Below the pieces are notes generated by a model. That model was not told where the DNA came from, made no database searches, and worked only from the letters and a program-made list of their open reading frames with translations. Below are positions 1 through 8,421 of a DNA stretch of 36,191 bases, one piece after another. Both the position numbers and the translations under genes were made by a program. Positions within the stretch are counted from its first letter, which is position 1. Each line of letters begins with the position of its first letter. This DNA comes from Planctomycetota bacterium. Lineage in GTDB: Bacteria; Planctomycetota; Planctomycetia; Planctomycetales; Planctomycetaceae. Location: NCBI GenBank assembly GCA_022600195.1, contig JAHZKX010000073.1:1-36191 (forward strand). Direction: 5' to 3'.

Positions 1-36
1 ACCGACCCGCAAATCGTCCTTTTTCGCGTCACCCAT
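1..36 (-). CDS. 5' end of a gene running off the left edge (possibly IS1380-like transposase)
   Basis: On the minus strand an ATG at 36 opens a frame that stays open to the window edge and reads MGDAKKDDLRVG. A good Shine-Dalgarno-like AGGGGA lies a few bases upstream of this ATG (about 41-46). A second in-frame ATG at 60 is possible but has no comparable site. The DDLRVG start resembles, from memory, the N-terminus of some IS1380-family transposases, but twelve residues cannot establish that. The nearby gene fragments would fit a mobile-element border. Confidence 0.35.
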   Translation of the reverse strand, partial: MGDAKKDDLRVG

Positions 37-123
37 TGGGTTCCCCTGTCTCCGTGGCATGATTTGGCAGAATATCCTTGTTTTAAAGGGTCTGGCGCAA
101 ATCGCATGCCAAAGCGAAGGAAG

Positions 124-318
124 TCATCTGGGAAATGCGGGATAACACTGGTTGTATCCCCGCGGCGAACGATAACTGGGATAATAGCGATGGCCAGCAT
201 CGGCGGTTGTCGGCTCGAACAGCTGTGCTCCTAAAACCAGACCGCCAATGAGTGTCAAACAACCCAATAGTCGTTTGCGACGCGATAGATTTTTACTTTG
301 TAATAAGTTGGTTTTCAT
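124..318 (-). CDS. Small secreted protein, unknown function
   Basis: This 64-residue frame begins with a basic stretch (about residues 1-18, rich in K and R), then a hydrophobic core (LLGCLTLIGGLVLGAQLF) and a TTADA-like signal peptidase site near residue 41. That leaves a mature peptide of only about 23 residues, rich in Tyr, Pro and Arg. A weak purine-rich ribosome site (AGAGAAG) precedes the ATG. I do not recognise a family. Short secreted Tyr/Pro/Arg peptides are common in planctomycetes, but the function is unknown. It could be a spurious frame; the well-formed signal peptide is the main argument for it. Confidence 0.5.
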   Translation of the reverse strand: MKTNLLQSKNLSRRKRLLGCLTLIGGLVLGAQLFEPTTADAGHRYYPSYRSPRGYNQCYPAFPR

Positions 319-573
319 AACAGCTTCTCTTTCTGAAAAGATTCAAAAAACACGTTCTGAAGACAGAGAAACATCTGCCTGCAACGTTAGAAATTCGATG
401 GCCATCACAGAATTCCCTCTCCTGCTGGGAGAACGAACGCGCCGTCAAAATCTTCCACTCTTTTTTAAAGAAAATAATTATTTTCGAAAATGAGCTGGTG
501 GAAAAGCACCATACAGTGGCTCTATACGAAAACAAGACGAATGAAAGGCTCCCGAAAGAATAAAGGAACCAGA

Positions 574-588
574 TGGGAATCGAACCCA
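574..588 (-). other. tRNA T-arm-like sequence without a complete tRNA
   Basis: Read on the minus strand, this 15-base stretch is TGGG-TTCGATT-CCCA, a perfect four-pair stem around a canonical TTCGA-type T-loop. Upstream on the same strand (about 592-625) there is a degenerate anticodon-arm-like segment, but its stem pairs poorly, and I find no matching 5' acceptor strand or D-arm. It is best read as a tRNA 3'-end remnant, such as the attachment site of an integrated element, or as chance resemblance. Confidence 0.25.
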
Positions 589-592
589 ATAG

Positions 593-949
593 ACCAACTT
601 TGCAAAAGGCAGTCGTCCCGAGGAACATGCCAGCCTCAAAATAGCAGTGTCCGGTATCGATTCGGGTGGTACGTATTGGAAACTCTACGACAAGGGTAAT
701 GTTTGGATCTACCGCGAATACAACGGTCTAGTCGGTAAGCTAATCAAAAAAGATTGGGGTTATGTTCAATCCAGGACTATAATAGGAATCGGGTACTATA
801 AGATTCCATGTCATCAATTAGGAAAATCAGTCTGGAATCGATATGGAACAAAATCAAAACAATTCGCAACGATGCAGGCGACGCTTCCGACCTTCACGTC
901 GGCATTTTTTCCTGATCTGCCTGGCGGGTACTCTATTCTGGGTCTATAG
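593..949 (+). pseudogene. Possible remnant of a protein-coding gene lacking its start
   Basis: From the stop at 590-592 to about 840 one plus-strand frame reads like real protein: Gly, Trp, Tyr and Lys rich, with a segment such as KGNVWIYREYNGLVGKLI. It has no ATG start; the first credible initiator is a GTG at 647. After about 840 the frame overlaps the next gene and looks random, ending at 949. I recognise no family. It may be the 3' part of a disrupted gene or a small unknown gene starting at 647. Confidence 0.25.
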
Positions 950-1637
950 CGTGCTGTCATTCTCAGACTTGACCTATTTTTTTTGCGGGACTGTATTGCG
1001 TAGGCCATTTGAATCAAAAGCAGAATATCTTATCCGCTCGCTACTGTTCCTCAGCCATGAGCATATGCACAATCCAAAGATGTATCAGTCCTACCGGGAT
1101 GATCTGGAGAAAATGGAATGGGAAGATGTTAAAGGGGAGTTAATTCGCAAGTATGTGGAGCTTGGATTCGGAGTCCGTTCTAATTATGGTCCGCGACAGA
1201 TGGTCTGGCTCTGGCCTGATGAGGTGAAGGCTGAGTGTGAGAAGATCATGGAAGATCCAAAATTACAACAGCAGTTCACCCCACGCGAATACGTCAAGCT
1301 GCTCTTCCTGCATCTGACGATGTGTAATGAAGACCCGCCAGGAGAGAAGTCGATTCAGACATGCCGAAAAATTAAAGAGGTCTTCAAGACTACCGGTCTG
1401 ACCTATGATTCATGGGATCAGGATCTATGGATCATCGAGTACACTGCCAACGAAATCTGCCCAGACCCGGAAGACAAACAGCACATATTATTGAACAAAA
1501 GATTCAGTCCGTTCGGTACAAATAGACTGTCACACTTTAAGTCCCGCGGCCAATTGATCTTTAAAACAAAACCGGGATTAGTAGAAAACCTGGTCCTCAG
1601 AACAATTTTTCGATCCGCCGCTCCATTTTTGGAGTAG
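843..1637 (+). CDS. Hypothetical membrane-anchored protein, C-terminus probably frameshifted
   Basis: The 264-residue product has a very basic N-terminus (residues 10-20, several Arg), one hydrophobic segment at about 21-48, and a hydrophilic mixed-charge remainder with Trp, Glu and Lys and no motif I can assign. It is probably a single-span inner-membrane protein with a soluble domain. The reading frame ends with an unremarkable tail at 1637. A different frame across the same place encodes a clear hydrophobic helix with a basic flank (see the next entry), so the gene may be frameshifted near 1565-1630. I see no strong ribosome site at 843. Its function is unknown. Confidence 0.5.
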   Translation: MEQNQNNSQRCRRRFRPSRRHFFLICLAGTLFWVYSVLSFSDLTYFFCGTVLRRPFESKAEYLIRSLLFLSHEHMHNPKMYQSYRDDLEKMEWEDVKGELIRKYVELGFGVRSNYGPRQMVWLWPDEVKAECEKIMEDPKLQQQFTPREYVKLLFLHLTMCNEDPPGEKSIQTCRKIKEVFKTTGLTYDSWDQDLWIIEYTANEICPDPEDKQHILLNKRFSPFGTNRLSHFKSRGQLIFKTKPGLVENLVLRTIFRSAAPFLE

Positions 1638-1735
1638 CGGTATGCGTCATTTTGCTGATACTGATGATTGCCGGACTATTGAATCGACAACATCGAATGA
1701 AGTTCCAGTCTCAACCTGAAAGAACGTTCCGATGA
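1565..1735 (+). pseudogene. Out-of-frame C-terminal transmembrane segment
   Basis: After a stop at 1562-1564, the frame shifted by two from the preceding gene is open to TGA at 1733-1735. It encodes a basic run, a strongly hydrophobic helix (FGVAVCVILLILMIAGLL) and a basic tail. It has no ATG or GTG start and overlaps the end of the upstream gene. That is what one expects if a single indel separated the last membrane helix from its gene. A sequencing error would produce the same picture. Confidence 0.35.
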
Positions 1736-1827
1736 CGAGAATATTTACGGGAGCAATTGCTACTTCGATACATCTCGGTGGATCGTCGGTTTCGACATAA
1801 TTCGCACGCAGGACCAACAGCACCTCA

Positions 1828-2871
1828 TCACTTCTCCTGCTTTGGATAAGGTCTCAAACCGAGCAGCATCTCAGCTCTTTCGGTGAGCGGCTTGTCAGCG
1901 AACTCTTGATCGGTGTACTCTGCGAGGTTGCTGGCGACGAGAGAATAAACGCTCTGACGATCTTGACTGGTATCAATTTCAATGCACTTGTTTTTACTCT
2001 TGAAGTACTCGACGGTGGGCAGTGTTTCTGCCTTGAAGGTGTCGAATCTCAGCTTGATACTTTCTACATTGTCATCACTTCTGCCGGAGTATTTGGCACG
2101 GCCCAGGATACGCTTCTCGAGAATCGGATACGGGCACTCGAAGTACAGAAATTTCGGTAGTTCCGCTTCCTTGCCGAAGATCTCGTTCCACACGTCCAAA
2201 TTGGAAAGAGAACGCGGGAATCCATCAAGCAGGAAGTTGTTCTTGCCTGTCGTTCTGATAACCGTCTCCATTTTGTTCTTCAGCAGGGTCACAACAATAT
2301 CATTGGATACCAACTTTCCCGCTGCCAGGGATTCTTCAATTGAGGCAGCATTCGGGCCTCCCGCCTGAAGCGCGGCACGGCATAATTCACCCGTGGATAA
2401 GTGAGTCCAGCCAAGTTGAGACTCAGCAAGCTCACACATCGTTCCTTTTCCAGCACCGGGACCTCCGAGTACAAAAACGACGTTGGGCTTGGGACAGGGT
2501 TGTCTCGGGTCGTAGTAGTGGATTGTGACATCAGGCGCAGGTGCGACTCCTTTTTTGTAAACGTGCCATTCTCTGTCGGTTGGTGGCAGCGCATCTTCGC
2601 AGGTGATGTCGTATGCGAGATGACCATCGAGACGGCAGATTCTCCAGGACGTGTAGCTATTGGAGTAGGAGAGTGCTGGGCTTCTGGCAGATTTGCCATC
2701 TGCACGATCCCACGCCATCTTGCCGTTCCAGTAGCCGAGACTCGATGTGGTTCCCGATTCAGATTTGGCTGGCGGCGCCGTCGATGGAACGAAGAGACCA
2801 TCTACTTCAGGAAGTCCGGATCCGGACACTTCGATAAAAAAGGTGTTGGGTGTTTGCTCGTTTGTTTCCAC
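1828..2871 (-). CDS. UMP-CMP/adenylate-kinase-type nucleoside monophosphate kinase with extra N-terminal domain
   Basis: The C-terminal part (about residues 129-325) is a nucleoside-monophosphate kinase, which transfers phosphate from ATP to an NMP. It shows a P-loop GGPGAGKGT (136-144), an NMP-binding STGELCRAAL segment, the DGFPRS signature and a short-lid region with GRAKYSGRSDDN. The short lid and the FVLGGPGAGKGT wording are closer to the eukaryotic UMP-CMP kinase type than to bacterial Adk or Cmk. Residues 1-125 are an additional domain rich in Gly, Ser and Trp (around WNGKMAWDRADGK and SYTSWRICRLDGHLAYDI), reminiscent of small beta-rich repeats in protist proteins. No signal peptide is present, so it is probably cytosolic. 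It lies downstream of the SGNH hydrolase gene on the same strand. The kinase fold is secure; the substrate is not. Confidence 0.85.
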   Translation of the reverse strand: METNEQTPNTFFIEVSGSGLPEVDGLFVPSTAPPAKSESGTTSSLGYWNGKMAWDRADGKSARSPALSYSNSYTSWRICRLDGHLAYDITCEDALPPTDREWHVYKKGVAPAPDVTIHYYDPRQPCPKPNVVFVLGGPGAGKGTMCELAESQLGWTHLSTGELCRAALQAGGPNAASIEESLAAGKLVSNDIVVTLLKNKMETVIRTTGKNNFLLDGFPRSLSNLDVWNEIFGKEAELPKFLYFECPYPILEKRILGRAKYSGRSDDNVESIKLRFDTFKAETLPTVEYFKSKNKCIEIDTSQDRQSVYSLVASNLAEYTDQEFADKPLTERAEMLLGLRPYPKQEK

Positions 2872-2941
2872 AATAATATTTTTTCCTAATAGAAGTCAGA
2901 CTTCAGACTGTGATGTATCGTCAACGCCTGCGATCAACCAT

Positions 2942-2981
2942 CGAGTCCAGACTCGCCCTTGAGTTCAGATTGGTTCTGAAC
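2942..2981 (-). other. Two small perfect hairpins after the SGNH hydrolase gene
   Basis: Positions 2942-2955 form a 5-bp perfect stem (CGAGT/ACTCG, 4-base loop). Positions 2963-2981 form a 7-bp perfect stem (GTTCAGA/TCTGAAC, 5-base loop). They sit between the stop of the SGNH gene and the start of the kinase gene. No T-tract follows on the minus strand, so an intrinsic terminator is not supported. They could act in mRNA processing or be incidental. Confidence 0.25.
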
Positions 2982-3002
2982 CGCCTGTGCCGTGGTTCCT
3001 TC

Positions 3003-4130
3003 TCACTCTTCCAATCGATACTTCAACCACGAATAAATACTGTCCCCGATTTGCTCGTAACCTGCTGTGTTGGGGTGGACGCCGTTGTTGACGGGGTAGC
3101 CGTCAACGATGTCGAGGTTTAACTCGGTAGGAATGATGAACAGATTTTGCTTTTCACGGCCTGCGAATTTTTCGATTTGGCGTTGCACCAGCCGATGTTG
3201 AATTTTCTTCCAACCCCAGCGGCTATAACGGTCTTTGTAGTTGGCGAAAAATGCTTCCTGGCGTGAATTCCCGGGCGTGGTCAAACAAATTCCGATCTCT
3301 GCCTCTGGTGCGGCAGCTTGCAGGGCTTTGATTAAGATATCAGCCTGAGTGAACATGCCATCGATTTTTTCATCGATGGCATCCTGTTTCGCTGAGAAAC
3401 AATCGTTGATGCCCAGTTTAATGATCACAACATCTGGCGTGTGGTCGTTGCATTCTTCCTTGAAGTAGCGTTTGACGTCGAGGCCCGGCTTGCCGTCCTT
3501 GCCGAGGTACACAAAGGGGCTGCTGCGTTTACGGTGAGTACCATCGGGGTTTGGTTCGTACTTTGAAACAAACCGTTGCCAGGTCCAACCGCCATAACCT
3601 TCATGGGCGACACCCGCAGCAGCGGATTTCGGTTTGTGTGTTCCCAGCATTTGCCATTTCGGATTGCAGGGTTTTGAGAGGAGTTCGGCGATTTTGTTTG
3701 AGTAGATCGTATTGTGCGTTAAGCTGTCGCCGATAATTAACAACCGATACGTGTCGCGATGGAAGCCCGAATAGGCCGCTGAAACATGCAGGATTGTTTT
3801 CGCTGTCCCCAGGACCGTTCCGTCAGCGTCAATCACTTTGACCGACAACGGATGCTGACCCACATCGCATGGTGTAGGCGTAATGGTCCAGCGATCGTGC
3901 TCGACAGTGCCGATGTTACAATAGACTTCAAAACAGTATTTTTCGGGTGTTTCGGTCAGCACGATGTTGTCGTAGTAGATATTCATCTCTACGCCGGGCA
4001 CTGCGTAAAACGTGGGCGGTAACGTCAGTTGCAGAGATTTCGTTTTCTCTGCAGCGCCTGCGGGGATCGACGACAGGAGTAAGAGGAGACATAAATGGAT
4101 CAGCAATCGGGGGGAGTTCATTTTTTGCAC
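3003..4130 (-). CDS. Secreted SGNH/GDSL-family hydrolase
   Basis: The product has a signal peptide (hydrophobic core about residues 9-26, ending PAGAA), so it is exported. Residues about 30-120 form a beta-rich N-terminal region. The SGNH catalytic domain follows: block I GDSLTHN (Ser near 136), block III GIND (Gly/Asn oxyanion residues) and block V GVHPNTAGY with the catalytic His near 352. This family hydrolyses esters, often acetyl groups on polysaccharides. The actual substrate cannot be read from the sequence, but planctomycetes commonly use such enzymes on sulfated or acetylated algal glycans. The 375-residue length fits a two-domain member. The start could be Met1 or Met4. Confidence 0.85.
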   Translation of the reverse strand: MQKMNSPRLLIHLCLLLLLSSIPAGAAEKTKSLQLTLPPTFYAVPGVEMNIYYDNIVLTETPEKYCFEVYCNIGTVEHDRWTITPTPCDVGQHPLSVKVIDADGTVLGTAKTILHVSAAYSGFHRDTYRLLIIGDSLTHNTIYSNKIAELLSKPCNPKWQMLGTHKPKSAAAGVAHEGYGGWTWQRFVSKYEPNPDGTHRKRSSPFVYLGKDGKPGLDVKRYFKEECNDHTPDVVIIKLGINDCFSAKQDAIDEKIDGMFTQADILIKALQAAAPEAEIGICLTTPGNSRQEAFFANYKDRYSRWGWKKIQHRLVQRQIEKFAGREKQNLFIIPTELNLDIVDGYPVNNGVHPNTAGYEQIGDSIYSWLKYRLEE

Positions 4131-4497
4131 GGGTCACTCAATCTGGTATAAGCCGGGATTTCCCATTTGGGTTGAGCCTGAAACCGCTCCAGGCATAATC
4201 CGAAGCCTATCTTAACATCGCCCCCCCCCTCCGAGTCCAGCGCCTGGCGATTTTTCTGACAAATTCTTACCGCTGCGGAAATTCGTGACTCTACTTTGGT
4301 CCGTCGAACTGCCACGTCGGCTTTCATCCCGCTGATTAGCAAAAATGTGATACCGCAGCTAATACGGGTTCACCCAGATATTCGAACCGATTGAATCGAT
4401 CAGCGGTGTCGCTGTTATCTGCTCATTTCCCAGACAGATTAAAGTGCCCGAAAAACAAAAGTAGTAAAAACCAAAGAGTGAATCTTAACTCTTATTG
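4131..4497. other. Intergenic region, no gene seen
   Basis: These 367 bases lie between the 5' end of the SGNH hydrolase gene and the 3' end of the P-type ATPase gene, both leftward. They must hold the promoter of the hydrolase, but no convincing -35/-10 pair is visible. A run of nine C residues at 4221-4229 is the most striking element. The short frames in this stretch have no protein-like composition. Confidence 0.6.
4474..4493 (-). terminator. Candidate rho-independent terminator of the P-type ATPase gene
   Basis: Immediately after the ATPase stop codon, the minus strand has a 6-bp perfect stem (AAGAGT/ACTCTT) with an 8-base loop, followed within a few bases by TGGTTTTTA. The stem is short and AT-rich, so termination strength is uncertain, but position and the T-run are right. 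Confidence 0.45.
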
Positions 4498-7323
4498 TCA
4501 TCTGGGTTGGTCACTAGCTCTCAGCCGCCAGCGTAACAGCAGCTTTTCTGCCTCAACGGCCCAGAACACAACGCTGCTTAATGCAATGCACAATAGAAGT
4601 TCTCCGCCAGTTAAAGCTGTTGTCTTGAGAATACTCTGCAGCGGTGGCCAATAGATCACGGCCAATTGCAAGCCGAAAGTCAACGCCACGGAACCGATCA
4701 GCGCCCGATTTGAGAAGATACCGATTTGAAATAGCGAGTCGTGGGACGAGCGGATGGCCATGGCATTACCCATCTGGGCCAGCGTCAACACCGTGAAAAT
4801 AATTGTCCGCCAATGGGCTTCGGTCTCTGAACCCGAGGCCCAGTACCAGTAACCCATCGACAAAGAGATGATGCCCATCAACAGGCCGATCCAGGCGATG
4901 TCACGTCCCATGCCTCGACCAAAGACGTGTTCCTTCGGCAGATGAGGCGGATGTCGCATCGTATCGAGTTCCGCCTTTTCAAGGGCTAAGGCCAGACCAG
5001 GCAATCCGTCGGTTACCAGATTGATCCACAAAATCTGAAGCGGCAACAAAGGCAGAGGCATACCCATGAGCGGGCCAAGCACCATGACCCAGATTTCTCC
5101 CGCGTTGCTGGTCATCGTGTATTTGATGAACTTACGAATATTGTCATAGGCAATGCGACCTTCCTCAACGGCGTTTACGATCGTAGCAAAGTTGTCGTCA
5201 AGCAGCACCATCTGCGACGCTTCCTTGGCAACGTCGGTGCCAGTGATTCCCATTGCCACACCGATGTGAGCCTGCTTGAGTGCCGGTGCGTCGTTTACGC
5301 CGTCACCGGTCATTGCAACCACTTGACCATTTTCCTGGAGAGCCTGAACCAGTTGCAGTTTATGCTGGGGAGCCACTCGCGCGTATACCGAAGTTGTCTC
5401 GACAGCAACTCGCAACTCATCACCGCTGAGGCATCCCAACTCTTGCGCTGTGAGCGTCTGGCCGTTGTCAGCGATATTCAACTGTTGGGCAATGTGACTG
5501 GCGGTAAGTGGATGGTCGCCGGTAATCATCACCGGACGAATACCTGCTGAACGACAGCGTGTGATGGCCTCGGCAACTTCCGGCCGCGGCGGGTCGATCA
5601 TGCCGAGCATGCCAATGAAGATCAGATCCTGCTCGACCTCTTCCGTGAGACAGATTTTCAACTTATCTGGTTGGCTGTTGGCTGCTGCATCGTTTGACAC
5701 ATTATGCGCGCGAAACGCCACGCCCAACACCCGCATGCCACGGGCGGCCAGATTTTCGTTGGCAGCAGCGATGCGGCGTTGCCAGCCATCATCCATAGGT
5801 TTCAATTCGTCTTTGTCCCAGACATACTGACAGGCATCAAGGAGCGCATCAACGGCGCCTTTGGTAAAAGCAATGTGGTCGCCGACCAGTTGAGCAATGG
5901 CATCGAGTGCTACCCTGACTGGCTCATCGCTGGCGTCATGAGCCGAAGGTGTGACCTGATGAACCGTAGTCATAAGTTTGCGGTCGGAATCGAAAGGTAT
6001 TTCGGCGACGCGAGGGAATAGTGCCAACAAGCGGTCTTTGCGAAGCCCCAAGCGTGCTGCGGCGACGATCAACGCACCTTCGGTGGGATCCCCCACAGCT
6101 CGAAACCTGTGGTGTGCCTCATCCAATTCGAGTTCAGCGTCGTTACACAAACCAGCTCCCAACAGCAGCAACGAAAGCGATGAGTTATCAGCCGCCGTGT
6201 CCCACATCGTAACCTGTTTGTTGGAAACATCGGATTCAGTAAATGGCTGGCCCTTTTGTAATATCTCCGTTAGATCCATCCGGTTACCAGCAACGTCGAG
6301 CACTGTGACCGTCATTCGGTTCTCGGTCAGTGTGCCAGTCTTGTCCGAGCAGATCACAGTGACTGAGCCGAGCGTTTCAACGGCAGGTAGCTTGCGAATC
6401 AAAGCCTTCCGCTTGAACATCCGCCTCGCCCCAAGCGCCAGCGCAACCGTTGCCACGGCTGGTAAGCCTTCGGGCACGACAGCGACAGCCAGGCTGAGTG
6501 CCGTTGTCAACATCAACCGCAGGTCTTCGCCCCGTAGCAGGCCCATCACAAACACCAACGCCACGATCCCGATCGCGGCCAGAGCAAGTGTACGACCAAC
6601 CTGGGCAAGCCGTTTCTGTAGCGGGGTCATTTCGGTTTTGACGGTTTGCAGTGAGCGAGCGATATGACCCAGCTCGGTGTTCATACCAGTTTCCGTCACG
6701 ATAGACTGTCCGTGGCCATATGTCACAATAGTTCCCATGTAGGCCATGTTAGTTCGGTCACCCAACGGCAAGCCATCGCCTTTGAGTGGCTCGTTCTGCT
6801 TTTCGACCGGCTCCGATTCACCGGTCAGTGCCGCCTCTTGAATCTTGAGATTGACAGACTCCAACAAGCGGCAATCGGCCGGCACATAGTTGCCGACTTC
6901 CAAATGCACAATATCACCAGGCACAAGTTCGCAAGCGGACATCTCCCGCACGACACCACTTCGCCAAACTCGCACAACGGGCACCGCCAGCTTCTTGAGT
7001 GCCGCTAACGCCTTTTCGGCCCGATAGTCTTGGATAAATCCCAGTGCTGCATTCAGGACTACGATGGCCAGAATAACAGCGGAGTCGGTGTATTCATGCA
7101 AGAAAGCTGACACTCCTGCTGCCACAATCAATAGGAAGACCATTGCCCCACTGAGTTGCTCCCAAAGAATTCGCCAGGGATCGCGTCCGCCCATTTCCAC
7201 TAATTCATTGAGACCGTATTGAGCGCGACGTACCTCGACCTGGTCGTCAGACAGCCCATTTGTCGCGTGAGAATCAAGCTGGCCTAAGGCGTCTGAACCC
7301 GTCCTTTGATGCCAATTCGTCAC
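4498..7323 (-). CDS. Type IIA (Ca2+-transporting-like) P-type ATPase
   Basis: This is a full-length 941-residue cation pump. It has an N-terminal cation-ATPase domain, an actuator domain with [11 protein letters not shown], the phosphorylation motif [11 protein letters not shown] (Asp near 327), and the hinge [16 protein letters not shown]. Ion-site helices read [10 protein letters not shown] in M4, SNAGEIWV in M5 and [13 protein letters not shown] in M6. The PEGLP, Asn/Glu and Asn/Asp residues are the pattern of SERCA/PMR1-like Ca2+ pumps and of mycobacterial CtpF. It acts in the cytoplasmic membrane and exports a cation at the cost of ATP; Ca2+ is the best guess, with Mn2+ or Na+ possible. 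It is divergent from the hydrogenase operon, with 600 bases between them. Confidence 0.92.
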   Translation of the reverse strand: MTNWHQRTGSDALGQLDSHATNGLSDDQVEVRRAQYGLNELVEMGGRDPWRILWEQLSGAMVFLLIVAAGVSAFLHEYTDSAVILAIVVLNAALGFIQDYRAEKALAALKKLAVPVVRVWRSGVVREMSACELVPGDIVHLEVGNYVPADCRLLESVNLKIQEAALTGESEPVEKQNEPLKGDGLPLGDRTNMAYMGTIVTYGHGQSIVTETGMNTELGHIARSLQTVKTEMTPLQKRLAQVGRTLALAAIGIVALVFVMGLLRGEDLRLMLTTALSLAVAVVPEGLPAVATVALALGARRMFKRKALIRKLPAVETLGSVTVICSDKTGTLTENRMTVTVLDVAGNRMDLTEILQKGQPFTESDVSNKQVTMWDTAADNSSLSLLLLGAGLCNDAELELDEAHHRFRAVGDPTEGALIVAAARLGLRKDRLLALFPRVAEIPFDSDRKLMTTVHQVTPSAHDASDEPVRVALDAIAQLVGDHIAFTKGAVDALLDACQYVWDKDELKPMDDGWQRRIAAANENLAARGMRVLGVAFRAHNVSNDAAANSQPDKLKICLTEEVEQDLIFIGMLGMIDPPRPEVAEAITRCRSAGIRPVMITGDHPLTASHIAQQLNIADNGQTLTAQELGCLSGDELRVAVETTSVYARVAPQHKLQLVQALQENGQVVAMTGDGVNDAPALKQAHIGVAMGITGTDVAKEASQMVLLDDNFATIVNAVEEGRIAYDNIRKFIKYTMTSNAGEIWVMVLGPLMGMPLPLLPLQILWINLVTDGLPGLALALEKAELDTMRHPPHLPKEHVFGRGMGRDIAWIGLLMGIISLSMGYWYWASGSETEAHWRTIIFTVLTLAQMGNAMAIRSSHDSLFQIGIFSNRALIGSVALTFGLQLAVIYWPPLQSILKTTALTGGELLLCIALSSVVFWAVEAEKLLLRWRLRASDQPR

Positions 7324-7923
7324 TGGTGTCCCTTCTTCAGACTAGCAGTTGCTGCGAACAAACCAATTGCCTGACCTGCCTCCATTGGTAACACCAGTCA
7401 CATGACATAGTGTCCGGTGATAACAACGGCTATTCTGTGCGTCTGCTGGAGTGAAAAGAAGCATACAAACAGAACAGTTTTCCCTTGGTAACCGTGGCAC
7501 GGTATCCCGGGGAATTGTGTAATCGAATCATATTATAATTCTTCCGTCAATGCTCTCTCAGAATTTTTGTTTCCAATAAAGTATCGTAGTGCTCTCCTTT
7601 GAGCAATTCACCCCACAACATTCCATTGGATGATTCAATGTACTTTTTAGCATTAGTTTAGAGAGGCAACGGTATTTTTCTATCAAATTATCAAACAGAC
7701 TTCATATAAGATGATGTTCTCCCACTCGCATGGGGGAATCCCCTATGCAATATGGTTATTGCCATTTATCGTTTAAATGAAATAAAGAAAAGTACGCGAA
7801 ATTGTTATTAATATTTTCAACAACATACCCGTGATCTCCCAGTCTATAGACGGTATGATTAGTGAAAGATAGAATCAAACAAAGGCAGCAAATCGGTTAC
7901 TTGTACCGGAAAGAGAAACCGTT
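7324..7923. promoter_or_regulatory. 600-base divergent control region between P-type ATPase and hydrogenase operon
   Basis: This is one of the longest gene-free stretches and must carry promoters for both directions. It holds an imperfect palindrome at 7487-7507 (GGTAACCGT / ACGGTATCC around GGC) directly followed by GGGGAAT at 7509-7515. A TATAAT hexamer lies at 7534-7539, a strong palindrome at 7728-7748, and GTCTATAGAC at 7842-7851. Another inverted repeat, CACCAGTCAC / GTGTCCGGTG (8 of 10 paired), sits at 7392-7419 near the ATPase start. No well-spaced -35/-10 pair is evident, which suggests activator-dependent transcription. Confidence 0.5.
7728..7748. promoter_or_regulatory. 21-bp near-perfect palindrome, candidate operator
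   Basis: Arms GCATGGGGGA and TCCCCTATGC around a central A pair at 9 of 10 positions. The site contains GGGGAAT, which recurs in other intergenic regions of this window. It lies about 176 bases upstream of the first gene of the hydrogenase operon. No T-tract follows, so an operator is more likely than a terminator. Confidence 0.45.
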
Positions 7924-8421
7924 ATGGATGTTCAACAGATTCAACAAATCCTGATGAAACTTCGTTTCACATCAGGGTTGTCGGATGAGGATCAACGGAA
8001 CCTGGCGCGTATTTCACATGCTCAAAACTTTCCCAAAGGTGCTACTGTTTTTACAGTGGGAAGCGACCACAAGGATATTTATGTCATCCGAAGCGGGCGG
8101 GTCGAAATTTGTATGAGTATACCCGCTCGTGGTTGCTTACCGGTTCTGACACTTGAAGCAGGTGATCTGGTTGGTTGGTCTTCTATCCTAAAACAGGGGG
8201 AAATGACAGCAACCGTTATAGCTGTGGAAGACACACAAACGATTGCCATTGATGCCGCGAATTTGAGCGAGCTATGCGAACAGGATCATGATATCGGATA
8301 TCAAATCATGCGACGGGTTGCCACCGCACTTTCACAACGGCTCGTAGCCAGCCGATTGCAGGTGCTCGACATGTTTGGCGATGTCAATTCGAATAACAGC
8401 CAGATCGGGGCATCGGAATGA
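7924..8421 (+). CDS. Cyclic-nucleotide-binding-domain protein without DNA-binding domain
   Basis: The 165-residue protein is a single CAP-family effector domain: beta-roll from about residue 15 with FPKGATVFTVGS and IYVIRSGRVEI, and a phosphate-binding-cassette region GDLVGWSSILKQGEMTATV at about 80-98. It ends with a dimer-helix-like segment and has no helix-turn-helix. Typical cassettes have a Glu after the first Gly-Glu turn and an Arg before Thr-Ala-Thr-Val; here those places carry Val-Gly-Trp and Met, so cAMP binding is doubtful. Its stop overlaps the next start (ATGA at 8418-8421), making it the first gene of the hydrogenase operon. It may regulate the enzyme allosterically or sense another ligand; this is inference. 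Confidence 0.85.
   Translation: MDVQQIQQILMKLRFTSGLSDEDQRNLARISHAQNFPKGATVFTVGSDHKDIYVIRSGRVEICMSIPARGCLPVLTLEAGDLVGWSSILKQGEMTATVIAVEDTQTIAIDAANLSELCEQDHDIGYQIMRRVATALSQRLVASRLQVLDMFGDVNSNNSQIGASE

Noticed and set aside
574-588. A functional tRNA gene
   Set aside because: No 5' acceptor strand or D-arm can be folded and the anticodon stem pairs poorly; only a remnant is reported.
293-628. Leftward open frame of 111 codons with hydrophobic content
   Set aside because: It covers the T-arm-like sequence and overlaps the better-supported small secreted protein region; no ribosome site or family resemblance.
2289-2801. Leftward 170-codon frame inside the kinase gene
   Set aside because: It is on the same strand and fully inside the convincing kinase frame; composition is that of a shifted frame.
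4118-4342. Leftward 74-codon frame in the SGNH/ATPase gap
   Set aside because: No ribosome site, crosses the C9 run, and reads as random sequence.
5978-6667. Rightward 229-codon frame opposite the P-type ATPase
   Set aside because: Ser/Ala/Thr-rich antisense shadow of a clearly conserved gene.
7494-7512. TGGCAC as a possible sigma-54 -24 element (also at 31584 and 32231)
   Set aside because: None of the three has TTGC at the required distance; three hexamers in this much intergenic DNA are near chance expectation.
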